Positions 1-8,235 of a stretch of DNA of 64,000 bases are shown piece by piece. The translations under genes and the position numbers were made by a program. The stretch is from Chryseobacterium sp. JM1 (GTDB taxonomy: Bacteria > Bacteroidota > Bacteroidia > Flavobacteriales > Weeksellaceae): assembly GCF_000737715.1 (NCBI RefSeq), contig NZ_JPRN01000002.1:372001-436000 (forward strand). Direction: 5' to 3'. How positions within the stretch are numbered: the stretch's first letter is position 1; each line of letters opens with the position of its first letter. Below the pieces are notes generated by a model. It was not told the DNA's origin, did not search any database, and worked only from the letters and a program-made list of their open reading frames with translations.

Positions 1-897
1 TTTATGTCTGATTCTCGCTTCCACTTCTTTACTCTGGTTGGCGAGCAGAACTTCCGTAAGCGGATCGGCTTCTGTACCTGACATAAATATATCACTAAAA
101 GCCATCGGACTTCCGCTGATGGAAGCGTAGCCCGGAAACTTCTGGTCGGAGGAATTGGAGGAAACACTTCCTGTAAGCATGTTCAGCATCCACTTTTTGG
201 ACTGGCGACCCCGGATTTTAGATTTATCTGTAGCAGCCATCTTTTCATGAAGTTCATTTTCAGGTGTATTAAAAATTTCTTCAACTTCTTTTTTCTCTTT
301 TACTACCGGATTCTCATTGGCTAAAGGAGAAATATTCGCGGGTTGGGTTTCTTTCTTAAAAAGTTCAACTCCTTTTTCCTTTTCCTGAGATCCTGAGATC
401 ACTTTATTATAATTTGTTCCATGTCCCAATATATTTTTTAAAATTTGCTCAGTGCTTGTTTTACCGTTCAATATATTTTCTGCGTGACTGTATTTTTCAA
501 CTTCATTGGTTTTTGCCTTATCATTGGTATCGGCCAGTACAGGATCCATGATTCTTTTTTCTATTTGAGGACTTTCATCAACATTTTCAGCTTTTTTTGT
601 GATCTTAGGACCAGTCTTCTCTGCATTCATATCCAGTAATAATTTTCCAGTAAAGAACAACATAGCAATAGCAGCAGCAACTCCTCCGACACGGTACCAG
701 AGGGATCTTTTATTTTCAACAGACGGATTTATATTTTCTTTTTCATCATCGGCTCCAAACATCATGGCTCCGGCTATTCCGTTTTCTTCCTCTTCAGAAA
801 AAAGCTCATCTTTTATATCTTCCCACAGCCCATCCGGAATATCCTCTTTGTGGTCTTCCATTTTCCTGTGAAGGTCATTTAGCCACTGATTATTCAT
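1..897 (-). CDS. Membrane-anchored partner of the ECF sigma factor (partial, 3' end outside window)
   Basis: The frame is open for 299 codons from an ATG at 897 and runs off the left edge, so the C-terminus is missing. The N-terminal ~60 residues are acidic and soluble (starts MNNQWLNDLHRKMED). A single membrane segment lies at about residues 66-88, followed by a Lys/Glu-rich, low-complexity region. It overlaps the sigma factor stop by 8 bp, which suggests translational coupling. In Bacteroidota, proteins in this position are usually anti-sigma-like, often with a C-terminal outer-membrane beta-barrel. That role is inferred from position and topology; the missing end would decide whether a barrel is present. 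Confidence 0.7.
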   Translation of the reverse strand, partial: MNNQWLNDLHRKMEDHKEDIPDGLWEDIKDELFSEEEENGIAGAMMFGADDEKENINPSVENKRSLWYRVGGVAAAIAMLFFTGKLLLDMNAEKTGPKITKKAENVDESPQIEKRIMDPVLADTNDKAKTNEVEKYSHAENILNGKTSTEQILKNILGHGTNYNKVISGSQEKEKGVELFKKETQPANISPLANENPVVKEKKEVEEIFNTPENELHEKMAATDKSKIRGRQSKKWMLNMLTGSVSSNSSDQKFPGYASISGSPMAFSDIFMSGTEADPLTEVLLANQSKEVEARIRHK

Positions 898-1456
898 ATT
901 GTGCTTTTTTTGACATTTTATACTCTTTAATTTTCTGGACAAGCAGTCCTTTAGCCCGGTGAAACTGCGAGGCGGAGGAGTTTTCTGCTATACCTAAAAG
1001 TCCTGCAATCTCCCTGTGGCTTTTCTTCTCAAATACAAATAGGTTGAAAACCGTTCTGTAGCCATCAGGAAGCGACTGTATCATCTTCATAATGGCAGCC
1101 TGCGGAATTTCCTCCAGATCGGGCTCTTCCTCATTGGGGATATCAGGAAATTCAGCCAGATCCGTATCTGTTGTCATGCCGGAATGTTGCTTTATATGTT
1201 TTAAAGCTTCATTGACCGTAATCCGCATCATCCATGCTTTCAGGGAACCGCTTCCTCTGTATTCGAATGTTTCAATGGACCGGAACATTTTGATAAAACT
1301 GTTCTGAAGAACGTCATGAACATCATCTTTCCCCGGAACATAACGAGCGCAGACCCCGGCAAGGTTTCCGGAATAGGTTCCGAAAAGTTCTTTCCAGGCA
1401 GCTTCTTCCTTCGTGAGAAGGCGTCTTATCAAAATCTGCTCTTTGTTTTCTTCCAT
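890..1456 (-). CDS. ECF-type RNA polymerase sigma factor
   Basis: 188 residues, normal for the family. The sigma-70 region 2 core is at about residues 25-90 (DDVHDVLQNSFIKMFRSI, then GSLKAWMMRITVNEALKH). Region 4 is at about 120-175 with the helix-turn-helix KSHREIAGLLGIAENSSASQ. The gene directs transcription of a specific regulon. The downstream gene overlaps it by 8 bp and is a probable membrane anti-sigma partner, so signalling from the envelope is likely. The target promoters cannot be told from the sequence. Confidence 0.93.
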   Translation of the reverse strand: MEENKEQILIRRLLTKEEAAWKELFGTYSGNLAGVCARYVPGKDDVHDVLQNSFIKMFRSIETFEYRGSGSLKAWMMRITVNEALKHIKQHSGMTTDTDLAEFPDIPNEEEPDLEEIPQAAIMKMIQSLPDGYRTVFNLFVFEKKSHREIAGLLGIAENSSASQFHRAKGLLVQKIKEYKMSKKAQYE

Positions 1457-1553
1457 GTATGGGTGAGGTCCGGTTTAGCGGCCGGTTAAAAATTTTAAGC
1501 AAAAATAGACTGCATCCGGCAAAACACAATCTATTTTTCATATGATCTGTCTA

Positions 1554-2138
1554 TTAATTAATCCTAATACAGTATGGAAAATTGTAATAAATCGCTTCAA
1601 AAGGGCTTACCACCGTTGTTCCGTCTACCGTAATCTTTTCTGCTGCCAAAACGAATCTCAGCGTATAATCCAGTCCTATGAAATATCCTTTCTGCTTGGT
1701 CACCAGGGTAACGACTGCCTTTTTATTGACTCCGTCTACCGGAATCTGAAGCTCCAGCTCCTTTGGAACAAAAGTGAGTTCCACCCAGTTTTTTTCAGCA
1801 TTTAAGACAGAGGTATAATTCAGTTTGTATTTCACTTTTCCCATGGCAGTTAATGCCGTTTCCGTTTTTATTGGGTCTTTCACCACTGCTTTCACAATTT
1901 CTTTGATGGGAAACTCCGGAAATGTAAGCGTATCTTTCTTTATTTTAAAATCTACTACTTTCTCACCTCTACTCTCTCCCTGCACGGTAATCAGTCTTCC
2001 TTTATAATCCCCATAGACATTTTCCAGCTTTACCGGTGGTACTTCTATCCTGTCCTCATTCATGCATGAGAACAGGGAGAAGATAATTGAGATCACCAAA
2101 ACGGCAGTAATCACCTTAAGTACTATTAAATTCTTCAT
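1554..2138 (-). CDS. Small lipoprotein, DUF4840-like
   Basis: 194 residues from the ATG at 2138. A longer frame extends upstream to 2246, but it would bury the signal peptide. This start gives a clean lipoprotein signal (a hydrophobic stretch ending IIFSLFSC, Cys at about 25). The mature part has alternating beta-like segments and a motif near YGDYKGRLITVQG, resembling DUF4840 lipoproteins of Bacteroidota (remembered, not verified). It is probably an exported, membrane-attached protein of unknown function. It stands alone, separated from the sigma operon by about 100 bp. Confidence 0.7.
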   Translation of the reverse strand: MKNLIVLKVITAVLVISIIFSLFSCMNEDRIEVPPVKLENVYGDYKGRLITVQGESRGEKVVDFKIKKDTLTFPEFPIKEIVKAVVKDPIKTETALTAMGKVKYKLNYTSVLNAEKNWVELTFVPKELELQIPVDGVNKKAVVTLVTKQKGYFIGLDYTLRFVLAAEKITVDGTTVVSPFEAIYYNFPYCIRIN

Positions 2139-2303
2139 TTCATTATTTTTTTTAACATTAAACATTAGTTGTATTGAGTACTCATCTATAAAATCCGTTT
2201 TTGGGAAAATCTTGCGTGAGGTTTTGAAAAAAGAATGAAACAACACGGTAACCCACTGATTTTAAGGCGATAAATTTTTATTTTTTTACTTTTTAAAAAT
2301 GAG

Positions 2304-2330
2304 AAACCAGCGTGGGTTGCACGCTGGTTT
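2304..2330 (-). terminator. Hairpin terminator closing the toxin region
   Basis: A perfect 11-bp inverted repeat (AAACCAGCGTG / CACGCTGGTTT) with a 5-base loop. On the minus strand it is followed by CTCATTTTTAAAAAG. It lies 120 bp downstream of the last gene of the toxin cassette. The rest of 2139-2449 is AT-rich and holds no other recognisable feature. Confidence 0.7.
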
Positions 2331-2449
2331 TGGAAGTAAATATCATTTTTAATTACTAGAGAATAGATATTTCGTAAATATATCTTTCTTTAAATCCCAT
2401 AATATATGTATCGCTTTTTAGCTTATCTATCAATAAAAATTATTGCTGC

Positions 2450-2758
2450 CTATGGTCTTTTTTCTATAATAAAATATTTATCTTTATCTTCATTATACTC
2501 TATTACAATAGAACCATTACGTATGGATATATCATTTTTCACTATTCCAGTATCAGCATCAATCATTAAATTTCCATAAATATGTCGATCAAAGTCTTCA
2601 AAACCATATGGAAAACTTAACAACCAACAATTAAAATCATGATATTTTCCTCTTTCTAAATACTTAACATCAATCTTAGCATTGTTGTCATAATTAAAAT
2701 TTATATCAGACATTACTTTTAACCCTATAGCTAATGCGTCTTCTTCTGTTAAATTCAT
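2450..2758 (-). CDS. Candidate immunity protein of the orphan toxin tip
   Basis: 102 residues, acidic, no signal peptide or membrane segment. It starts 6 bp after the stop of the orphan zinc-peptidase cassette, the usual place for an immunity gene. The family was not recognised. The sequence has a strand-rich look (YHDFNCWLLSFPYGFEDF, then IDADTGIVKND). The DNA is clearly more AT-rich than the operon body upstream, as is common for exchanged toxin-immunity cassettes. The immunity role is inferred from position only. Confidence 0.65.
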   Translation of the reverse strand: MNLTEEDALAIGLKVMSDINFNYDNNAKIDVKYLERGKYHDFNCWLLSFPYGFEDFDRHIYGNLMIDADTGIVKNDISIRNGSIVIEYNEDKDKYFIIEKRP

Positions 2759-2764
2759 AGTTTT

Positions 2765-3403
2765 CTATTTTAATAATTTTTCTAATTCATCTATTATTTT
2801 TGGCTCTGCTCCTTGTCTTAAGCATTCATCTCTGTAATACTTATATGAGTCAATTAGTTCCTGTTTTGTCCAACGGTGCTTTTGTTTCCAAACTCTTTCC
2901 CAAACCAATTCTTCCAATTTCCAATTAGGTATATTATGATATCCTTCAAAACCAAATTTTTTAAAATCATCGATATGCCACATTTCATGCTGTATTGTAA
3001 GTTCTGTTGCATCAGCTCTGAGAAACATTATAGGTGGAATTTCATGTGTTCTACAACTTGCTAAAATATCGTTTGGATAGTTGGTCCATCTTCTATACCT
3101 TTCTGGATGACTGTTTTTAGTGACAACTTCAACTTTTAATCCAATATCAGAATATCTTTTTTCGATTTCTTTTGCTATTTGCCTTAAAGTGCTTCTTCGA
3201 TACCTTTGCCCTCCACCAGAACCTTTTTGAGCCTTCCTGAAAACTTCTTCATCATCACCAGGAAGATAACCTCCATTTTTTTTCCTTACTAACTTTTCCT
3301 GTCTTCTCCCATTCTTCTCCTTCACCCTTCTCTCCGCAGGTGTCAAAGCATGATCTGCCACTTCATCTCCAAAACCAAAAACCTCATCTAAAACTTTTTT
3401 AAT
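2765..3403 (-). pseudogene. Orphan (silent) C-terminal toxin tip, zinc-peptidase type, without a start codon
   Basis: The frame is open from just after an in-frame TAA at 3404-3406 and contains no ATG near its beginning; a GTG at 3361 is the first conventional start. Its first ~34 codons repeat the pre-toxin junction of the full-length toxin (GDEVADHALTPAERR). The tip then diverges and carries HEMWH about 125 residues after the GTG, an HExxH zinc-peptidase motif like those of metallopeptidase toxins. A terminator stands directly upstream. This fits a stored alternative toxin tip, expressed only after recombination into the main toxin gene. Expression from the GTG is an alternative. Confidence 0.75.
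3297..3398. repeat. 102-bp direct repeat, copy 1 (toxin junction)
   Basis: Identical base for base to 4371-4472. It encodes the shared pre-toxin segment (KVLDEVFGFGDEVADHAL and onward). Similarity continues weakly for about 15 bases on the upstream side (AATTTAGA in both) and stops abruptly at the toxin side. It is a ready-made crossover site for exchanging toxin tips. Confidence 0.95.
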
Positions 3404-3415
3404 TTAGAAAGAAAA

Positions 3416-3437
3416 AACCGCCTGTTAGAAAGCGGTT
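3416..3437 (-). terminator. Rho-independent terminator after the active immunity gene
   Basis: On the minus strand AACCGC, a 10-base loop, GCGGTT, then TTTTCTTTC. It lies 13 bp after the stop of the 130-residue immunity gene and immediately before the orphan tip, so transcription of the toxin operon should end here. Confidence 0.75.
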
Positions 3438-3449
3438 AATGGACATGAT

Positions 3450-3842
3450 TTACTTTTTCTTTAAGCTTGCATCTCTTCTTATGCGAATTTGTACAATATA
3501 ATTTTCGTGAATATAGTTTCTAATCTCGTCTTGCTCCTCTTCTGAAAGGTCAGAGGACCATCCGATATGATCTTTATGCACTGAAAATACTTTTTTTAAT
3601 TCCGGACAATTTTCAAATAACTCTATGTTTTTTTGATATTCAACTCCACTATCTATTTCAAAATTATCTGCTTTTTCAGTTCCAAAAAAGTAACCTTTAT
3701 GCCAAGATAATAAGTAACCTATCGGAAAATAAATTTCTGAATCTCCCATTTCATCAAAAGCCTTTTGTAAATATTTAATAGGTTTCCTATTTTTCCTATA
3801 TTGAATTAACTCATCTAATAATTCTTTAATGACCGTATTCAT
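3450..3842 (-). CDS. Candidate immunity protein of the active polymorphic toxin
   Basis: 130 residues, soluble, charged, starting 11 bp after the stop of the 737-residue toxin. No family recognised. It has a helical N-terminus (ELLDELIQYRKNRKPIKYL), a central aromatic segment (YLLSWHKGYFFGTEKADNF) and a basic tail. Placement right after a toxin tip and before a terminator is typical for cognate immunity genes. Composition is AT-rich like the tip it follows. The role is inferred. Confidence 0.7.
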   Translation of the reverse strand: MNTVIKELLDELIQYRKNRKPIKYLQKAFDEMGDSEIYFPIGYLLSWHKGYFFGTEKADNFEIDSGVEYQKNIELFENCPELKKVFSVHKDHIGWSSDLSEEEQDEIRNYIHENYIVQIRIRRDASLKKK

Positions 3843-3853
3843 TTTATACTTTT

Positions 3854-6067
3854 TTAATAATTAACATAAATAAAATCTAACATTTCTCTGATTGTATCAA
3901 AATCTTTCTCCAGACCAACTGCTTCTTGAAATGCTCTTTCGTGGAAAAAAGCTCGCTTTTCCCATTGATATGTATCTCCAACAAAACCATCAAAATGATC
4001 CAATGCATGCGTCCCTTCATGTACAAACTCGCTTAGTAAGTTTTCAGCAGATGTAGAACCACGGTAAAAAGTTTTATCATCAATACAAAAAGCAGCTGTT
4101 CCTCTTGCTTCCTCTAATGTATCACCCGAATTCATCAACATTTTCTCAAATTTCACATCATCTAAAATTTGGAATTTCATCTTTCCTTCTTCAATTAGCT
4201 TTGCCACTTTATTGGCCTGTTCTGTATAGCCCTTCAGAGCATTTGCAATCTCTGTTTTGCTTAATTCCAGAATTGACCTGCCTTCCCATTTTTCTTTAAA
4301 GTTTTCAAAACGTCTTTTGTTTTGCTTTATCTGTTTCTTTCTCTCAACATTATTATTTCTATCAAGTTTCTCCTGTCTTCTCCCATTCTTCTCCTTCACC
4401 CTTCTCTCCGCAGGTGTCAAAGCATGATCTGCCACTTCATCTCCAAAACCAAAAACCTCATCTAAAACTTTTCCTAATTTAGAGAAAATTTCTTTTGTTC
4501 CTTTTTTAAATTCGCGAAGGAGCATGCTGATGAATTCCATCATCCTTGTCAGAAAATTTCCAGCCTGTGTAATCGCTTTGGAGATCTTTTCCAATGGGTT
4601 TAAGATAAAACTTTCTACAGTTTTAGCCAACTTTGCCACCGCCGCTACACCACCCGTAAGAAGCGTTTCCACAATGAGATCTATAATAATGCCTATGATA
4701 TAGCCGTAATAATAAGCCGCTTTTTCTATGGTAAATTGTGGTACTTTTTCCTCCAGCCATTTTATCAGGCGGAAGACTGTTTTTATCTGAAAAGTAATGC
4801 ACTGCTTAAAAAAGTCTACATAATCAAATTTCATGATTCCTTCCATCAGATCTTCCATCAGTTCAAGAAACATTTCACCATATTCAACTTTGCGGTCATT
4901 CACTTTATCCATGGCAGCCACTGCTTTGAAGATAAAACCTATAATTGAAAAAATTCCGGCAATAATATCAACAAGACTGTTGTAAATTCCGCAAAGAAAA
5001 GCATTGGCCGACTGATAACTCCTATAGATGATGTGTTGCATTCCCGTTAGCGGATCAATCAGAAATTCTTCTATTTTATCGATCTGCTTGAAAAATAAAT
5101 TCAAAGACTGTTTTATTTTCCTGAAGATAAAGGCAGGAAAGAAATTTTCCCCATTGCTCAGGAGATTATTAAAATCGTCTTTAACTCCGTTTATCCTTTC
5201 AAATAAGGATTTGACGATCCTGGAATTTATTTTTTTCTGCCCTTCCAGATTTTCATATGGATTGCCGGGAGTTGTATGTTCGTAGAATTTTTTAAGCTCT
5301 TCATAAAGTGCATCAGGGATAAATGCAGGATCATATTCCCCTTCTTTAGCATCCGGATTCCAGCCGTTTTCTGAAATTCTTAACTTAGCGACGTTATCTG
5401 CGATACCCTCAATAAAAAAATGAGCAGCTCCCTCTAGGATTTCCTGTTTAAAAAAGCTGAAGATTTGCCCTACACTGGCATCTTTTAAACCCAAAAGCCA
5501 ACTGACAAAACCTACTTTATTTCTATAAATACCATTTTTAATCAGGTCTTCAAGTGCTTTTGGAGAAACGGTGACTTCATGCTTCCTTGTAAAAGTAAGG
5601 ATGTCATTGAACGGTAACTCTTTATTTTTTGTAAGATCCGCCCCGGCCACAACGCGCATTACTGTACTGTAATTATATTCGTCATTGATTTCCAGGAAAA
5701 GAATCAGCTGTTTACTGCCTGGTAAGGCTTCCATATAGCGCTGAAGAAGGAATGCTCCGTTTTTACTTGCAAATAGAACAACATCAATTCCTCCGATCAT
5801 TTGACTAAACCTGCTTTTATACACAACTACTTCCTCTATATTTCCTCCGAACACCGGTTCATCTGAATAAATCTGAAAGCCGTTGCCCTCCATGACCGGT
5901 TTGCCATTATAATAGGTATTGGCAATCTGTTTTGCCGTGAGTTGTTTAAGTTCAGGAGGAGAGGTTAAAACAGGAAAAGAAGGGTTGGGAAATTTCACAG
6001 GGTCACCCTTTAAAAAGGAATTCAAAGAATTTCCAGCTAAAGGATTATTTAATATTTCTAAACTCAT
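3854..6067 (-). CDS. Polymorphic toxin with C-terminal HExxH zinc-peptidase tip
   Basis: 737 residues with no signal peptide. Residues 1-350 are an unrecognised soluble N-terminus. Hydrophobic helices occur around 355-385 and 455-485 (for example YYYGYIIGIIIDLIVETLL), possibly used for membrane passage. A pre-toxin junction lies at 533-566 (GDEVADHALTPAERR) and a basic linker follows. The tip from about 570 to 737 contains HEGTH at 683-687 with a following Asp/His-rich stretch, the HExxH zinc site of a metallopeptidase. The junction is duplicated downstream next to a different tip. The gene ends an operon with a tail-fibre-like and a 1208-residue protein. The toxin call rests on architecture, tip exchange and the downstream immunity-like gene. 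Confidence 0.75.
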   Translation of the reverse strand: MSLEILNNPLAGNSLNSFLKGDPVKFPNPSFPVLTSPPELKQLTAKQIANTYYNGKPVMEGNGFQIYSDEPVFGGNIEEVVVYKSRFSQMIGGIDVVLFASKNGAFLLQRYMEALPGSKQLILFLEINDEYNYSTVMRVVAGADLTKNKELPFNDILTFTRKHEVTVSPKALEDLIKNGIYRNKVGFVSWLLGLKDASVGQIFSFFKQEILEGAAHFFIEGIADNVAKLRISENGWNPDAKEGEYDPAFIPDALYEELKKFYEHTTPGNPYENLEGQKKINSRIVKSLFERINGVKDDFNNLLSNGENFFPAFIFRKIKQSLNLFFKQIDKIEEFLIDPLTGMQHIIYRSYQSANAFLCGIYNSLVDIIAGIFSIIGFIFKAVAAMDKVNDRKVEYGEMFLELMEDLMEGIMKFDYVDFFKQCITFQIKTVFRLIKWLEEKVPQFTIEKAAYYYGYIIGIIIDLIVETLLTGGVAAVAKLAKTVESFILNPLEKISKAITQAGNFLTRMMEFISMLLREFKKGTKEIFSKLGKVLDEVFGFGDEVADHALTPAERRVKEKNGRRQEKLDRNNNVERKKQIKQNKRRFENFKEKWEGRSILELSKTEIANALKGYTEQANKVAKLIEEGKMKFQILDDVKFEKMLMNSGDTLEEARGTAAFCIDDKTFYRGSTSAENLLSEFVHEGTHALDHFDGFVGDTYQWEKRAFFHERAFQEAVGLEKDFDTIREMLDFIYVNY
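4371..4472. repeat. 102-bp direct repeat, copy 2 (inside the toxin gene)
   Basis: Exact copy of 3297-3398, covering residues about 533-566 of the toxin. Upstream DNA (from about 4470) has more balanced composition, while the tip downstream is AT-rich. This marks the boundary between the conserved body and the exchangeable tip. Confidence 0.95.
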
Positions 6068-6128
6068 TTTGTGATTTTTAAGTGTTTAAAAAGGCAGAGC
6101 ATTACGCCCTGCCGTTCATTCATATTTC

Positions 6129-6608
6129 CTACGAAAGCTTATCCAGCTGTTCTTTGTGGGTTTTCACAAATTCATTCAGGTAAGAAGCCAGAAGCTCTGT
6201 GAATCCTACTTTATTGTTCTTCAGCAGCCAAAGCATATACTGATAACTTGAGACTTTTACCGTATCCGTGGCCATTGCATCTGTAGGTTCAGCCAGGGGT
6301 AATTCTACCGGTTTGTTGTTATGATCACGGAGACAGCTCCATGTTTCCTTATAGATTACCCACTCCGGAGCAGGAAGGGAAATATTGATCTCTTCACCGG
6401 TTTCATGGTCTTTCAACACCTGCTCATAGCTGAAGCTGATAAACTGCTGTTTAGATTTGGCATCCATATCCAGTACCCGGATATTTCTTTCAAATTGCGG
6501 AAGCTTTGGGTGAGCCTCCAGTGGCAGTTCAGCCAGGTGTAGTGATGTGTTTTCAATGCTGTTAAGCATTTGCTTAATGTTTTCGGGTATGATTAAATGT
6601 TTGTTCAT
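6129..6608 (-). CDS. Small soluble protein of the toxin operon, unknown
   Basis: 159 residues, no signal or membrane segment, mixed helix and strand. Not recognised. It starts 10 bp after the stop of the tail-fibre-like gene and lies 61 bp before the toxin gene, so it is co-transcribed with both. A chaperone, adaptor or loading factor for the toxin would fit its size and place, but no sequence motif supports this. Landmark segments are ETGEEINISLPAPEWVIYKE and SSYQYMLWLLKNNKVGFTEL. Confidence 0.65.
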   Translation of the reverse strand: MNKHLIIPENIKQMLNSIENTSLHLAELPLEAHPKLPQFERNIRVLDMDAKSKQQFISFSYEQVLKDHETGEEINISLPAPEWVIYKETWSCLRDHNNKPVELPLAEPTDAMATDTVKVSSYQYMLWLLKNNKVGFTELLASYLNEFVKTHKEQLDKLS

Positions 6609-6618
6609 AATTTTATGT

Positions 6619-8199
6619 TTAAAATGTAAATGCCTGGACTATTGATGTATTAATATTTTTTGAAGTTGTGCCATTGGAAACGGCAAGGGACAAGGCCACC
6701 GCTTCCGTCGGTGTAGATACAGATTGTATGATTGAAACACCGGCAACTGTAATTGTTTGAGTGCATATGTTCCCCATTCTTGTAATGATTACACTTCCGT
6801 TCAATATAGTTCCTGCCATCTCTGTCTTATTTGGATTTGTGATAATATTATTCCATAGAATACAAGAATAATAGCCACCACTCCGGAAAGATCCCAGCAC
6901 AGTTCTAATGAATGAATTATCACCCAACGTATTGGGGAGCGTACTCTGAAGTAAGCCTAAATAAGCATAAAAATCGATTATATCTCCGGCTCCATTACCT
7001 GTGGTAGAAAGAGTTATGTTCATTTCTATATAGAAATTCGAGCCCGCCGGAAATAATACACTGCTTTTGGCTGCCCCCACGATTACGTTGGGTTCATAGG
7101 CATACTGCTTGTTATTTGTATTTGAACTGTATGACATTAAGCCTCCATTCGTGCTGAAAACAGTATTCTCCTGACCGGGATTATAGGCTTTTGTTTCCCA
7201 CGTAATTGCACTGATATCAATATTATTGATGTTCCCTACAACATTGACGGATGACACTGATCTATGGGTCTGAATCGTTGGCGAAGTAGTTCTTATTATG
7301 ATATTATACTGTGATCCTCCCTGTAAAGCGTTCCCTTTAATAGTCACAATCATAGATTTACCATCGGCTGAAGTTTGAAAGCCTAAGCAATCTATCTCGC
7401 CGATACCAATAACATTTCCCACAGGAATAAATTTGACAGAAGTAAATGCAGAATTGACATTCAAATTTAACCCCTGTAATACCAAATACTTTACAGTGTT
7501 ATCGTTTTTAAAGATATTAGGCGCAATAGAATAGACATTTAAAGCTCCGTTACTGTATTGATTATTCCAAGAGATACCGAACTGTTCTTTTTCTGTTTGT
7601 GTTAAAATGCCTGGTAGTTTTTTGAACATTTCTTTAGTGTTCGTTTTAAAAATTCTGCCAACAGAGTTTTGTGCAAGGACCATATTCACTGTTGAATCAT
7701 TGGAACCATCACTCAATCCGGTTATTGAGTAATACAGCCCGGAAGTATTCAGTGTCCAGTTGGCTCCTAATGTCAATCCTGCGCCGGACACCGTTGTCAG
7801 AGATGAATTTGCAATATTTTTTCCCAAATCCCCGGCAGGCAGTTTTGCCGTATTCCCGTTAGCATCCAGTCCTACTACTTTTGTAAAGTTCTGAGTGTTT
7901 CCGTCAGTTAATGGAACATTGAGTTTCTTATCCATATCTTCATTCACATTTTTATTGAACTGAGCCTGATTCAAAAATCCCTCCGACACCAGATTTGGAT
8001 CAGAAATTTTAACCAGACCGTCATTAAAATCCTGAGCAGAAGGATCTGTAGCAGCTGTTTTCATATCCCCATTTTCATCAATGGCATAGTCTGTATAAGT
8101 AGCTGCACCGGGTGCAGCTACTTGGTAAATGACATTTGTTTCTCTTTCTCCTTCGGGAGGTAATACATTTACCCTAATAATTTTTCCTATTGTGGACAT
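6619..8199 (-). CDS. Phage-tail-fibre-like protein
   Basis: 526 residues, very rich in Asn, Ser, Thr and Gly, no signal peptide. The first ~125 residues resemble the start of Bacteroidota phage tail or fibre proteins (VNVLPPEGERETNVIYQVA, then VVGLDANGNTAKLPAGDLGK). The remainder is beta-rich without clear repeats. It sits between the 1208-residue protein and the small protein/toxin genes in a tight operon and is the best candidate for target recognition. The similarity is by memory. It could also be a structural spike or an adhesin of another type. Confidence 0.65.
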   Translation of the reverse strand: MSTIGKIIRVNVLPPEGERETNVIYQVAAPGAATYTDYAIDENGDMKTAATDPSAQDFNDGLVKISDPNLVSEGFLNQAQFNKNVNEDMDKKLNVPLTDGNTQNFTKVVGLDANGNTAKLPAGDLGKNIANSSLTTVSGAGLTLGANWTLNTSGLYYSITGLSDGSNDSTVNMVLAQNSVGRIFKTNTKEMFKKLPGILTQTEKEQFGISWNNQYSNGALNVYSIAPNIFKNDNTVKYLVLQGLNLNVNSAFTSVKFIPVGNVIGIGEIDCLGFQTSADGKSMIVTIKGNALQGGSQYNIIIRTTSPTIQTHRSVSSVNVVGNINNIDISAITWETKAYNPGQENTVFSTNGGLMSYSSNTNNKQYAYEPNVIVGAAKSSVLFPAGSNFYIEMNITLSTTGNGAGDIIDFYAYLGLLQSTLPNTLGDNSFIRTVLGSFRSGGYYSCILWNNIITNPNKTEMAGTILNGSVIITRMGNICTQTITVAGVSIIQSVSTPTEAVALSLAVSNGTTSKNINTSIVQAFTF

Positions 8200-8235
8200 C
8201 TTTGTGTTGTTTTAATTAATTATGATTGATTGTTT

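Noticed and set aside
1323..1541. Minus-strand frame overlapping the sigma factor start
   Set aside because: Out-of-frame shadow of the sigma factor gene without protein-like composition.
2765..3361. Orphan tip as an independent 198-residue toxin from the GTG at 3361
   Set aside because: The GTG lies inside the duplicated junction and encodes Val in the full toxin; no ribosome binding site or promoter was seen, and a terminator is upstream.
6619..8199. Tail-fibre-like gene as part of a prophage
   Set aside because: No integrase, terminase, capsid or lysis genes in the surroundings.
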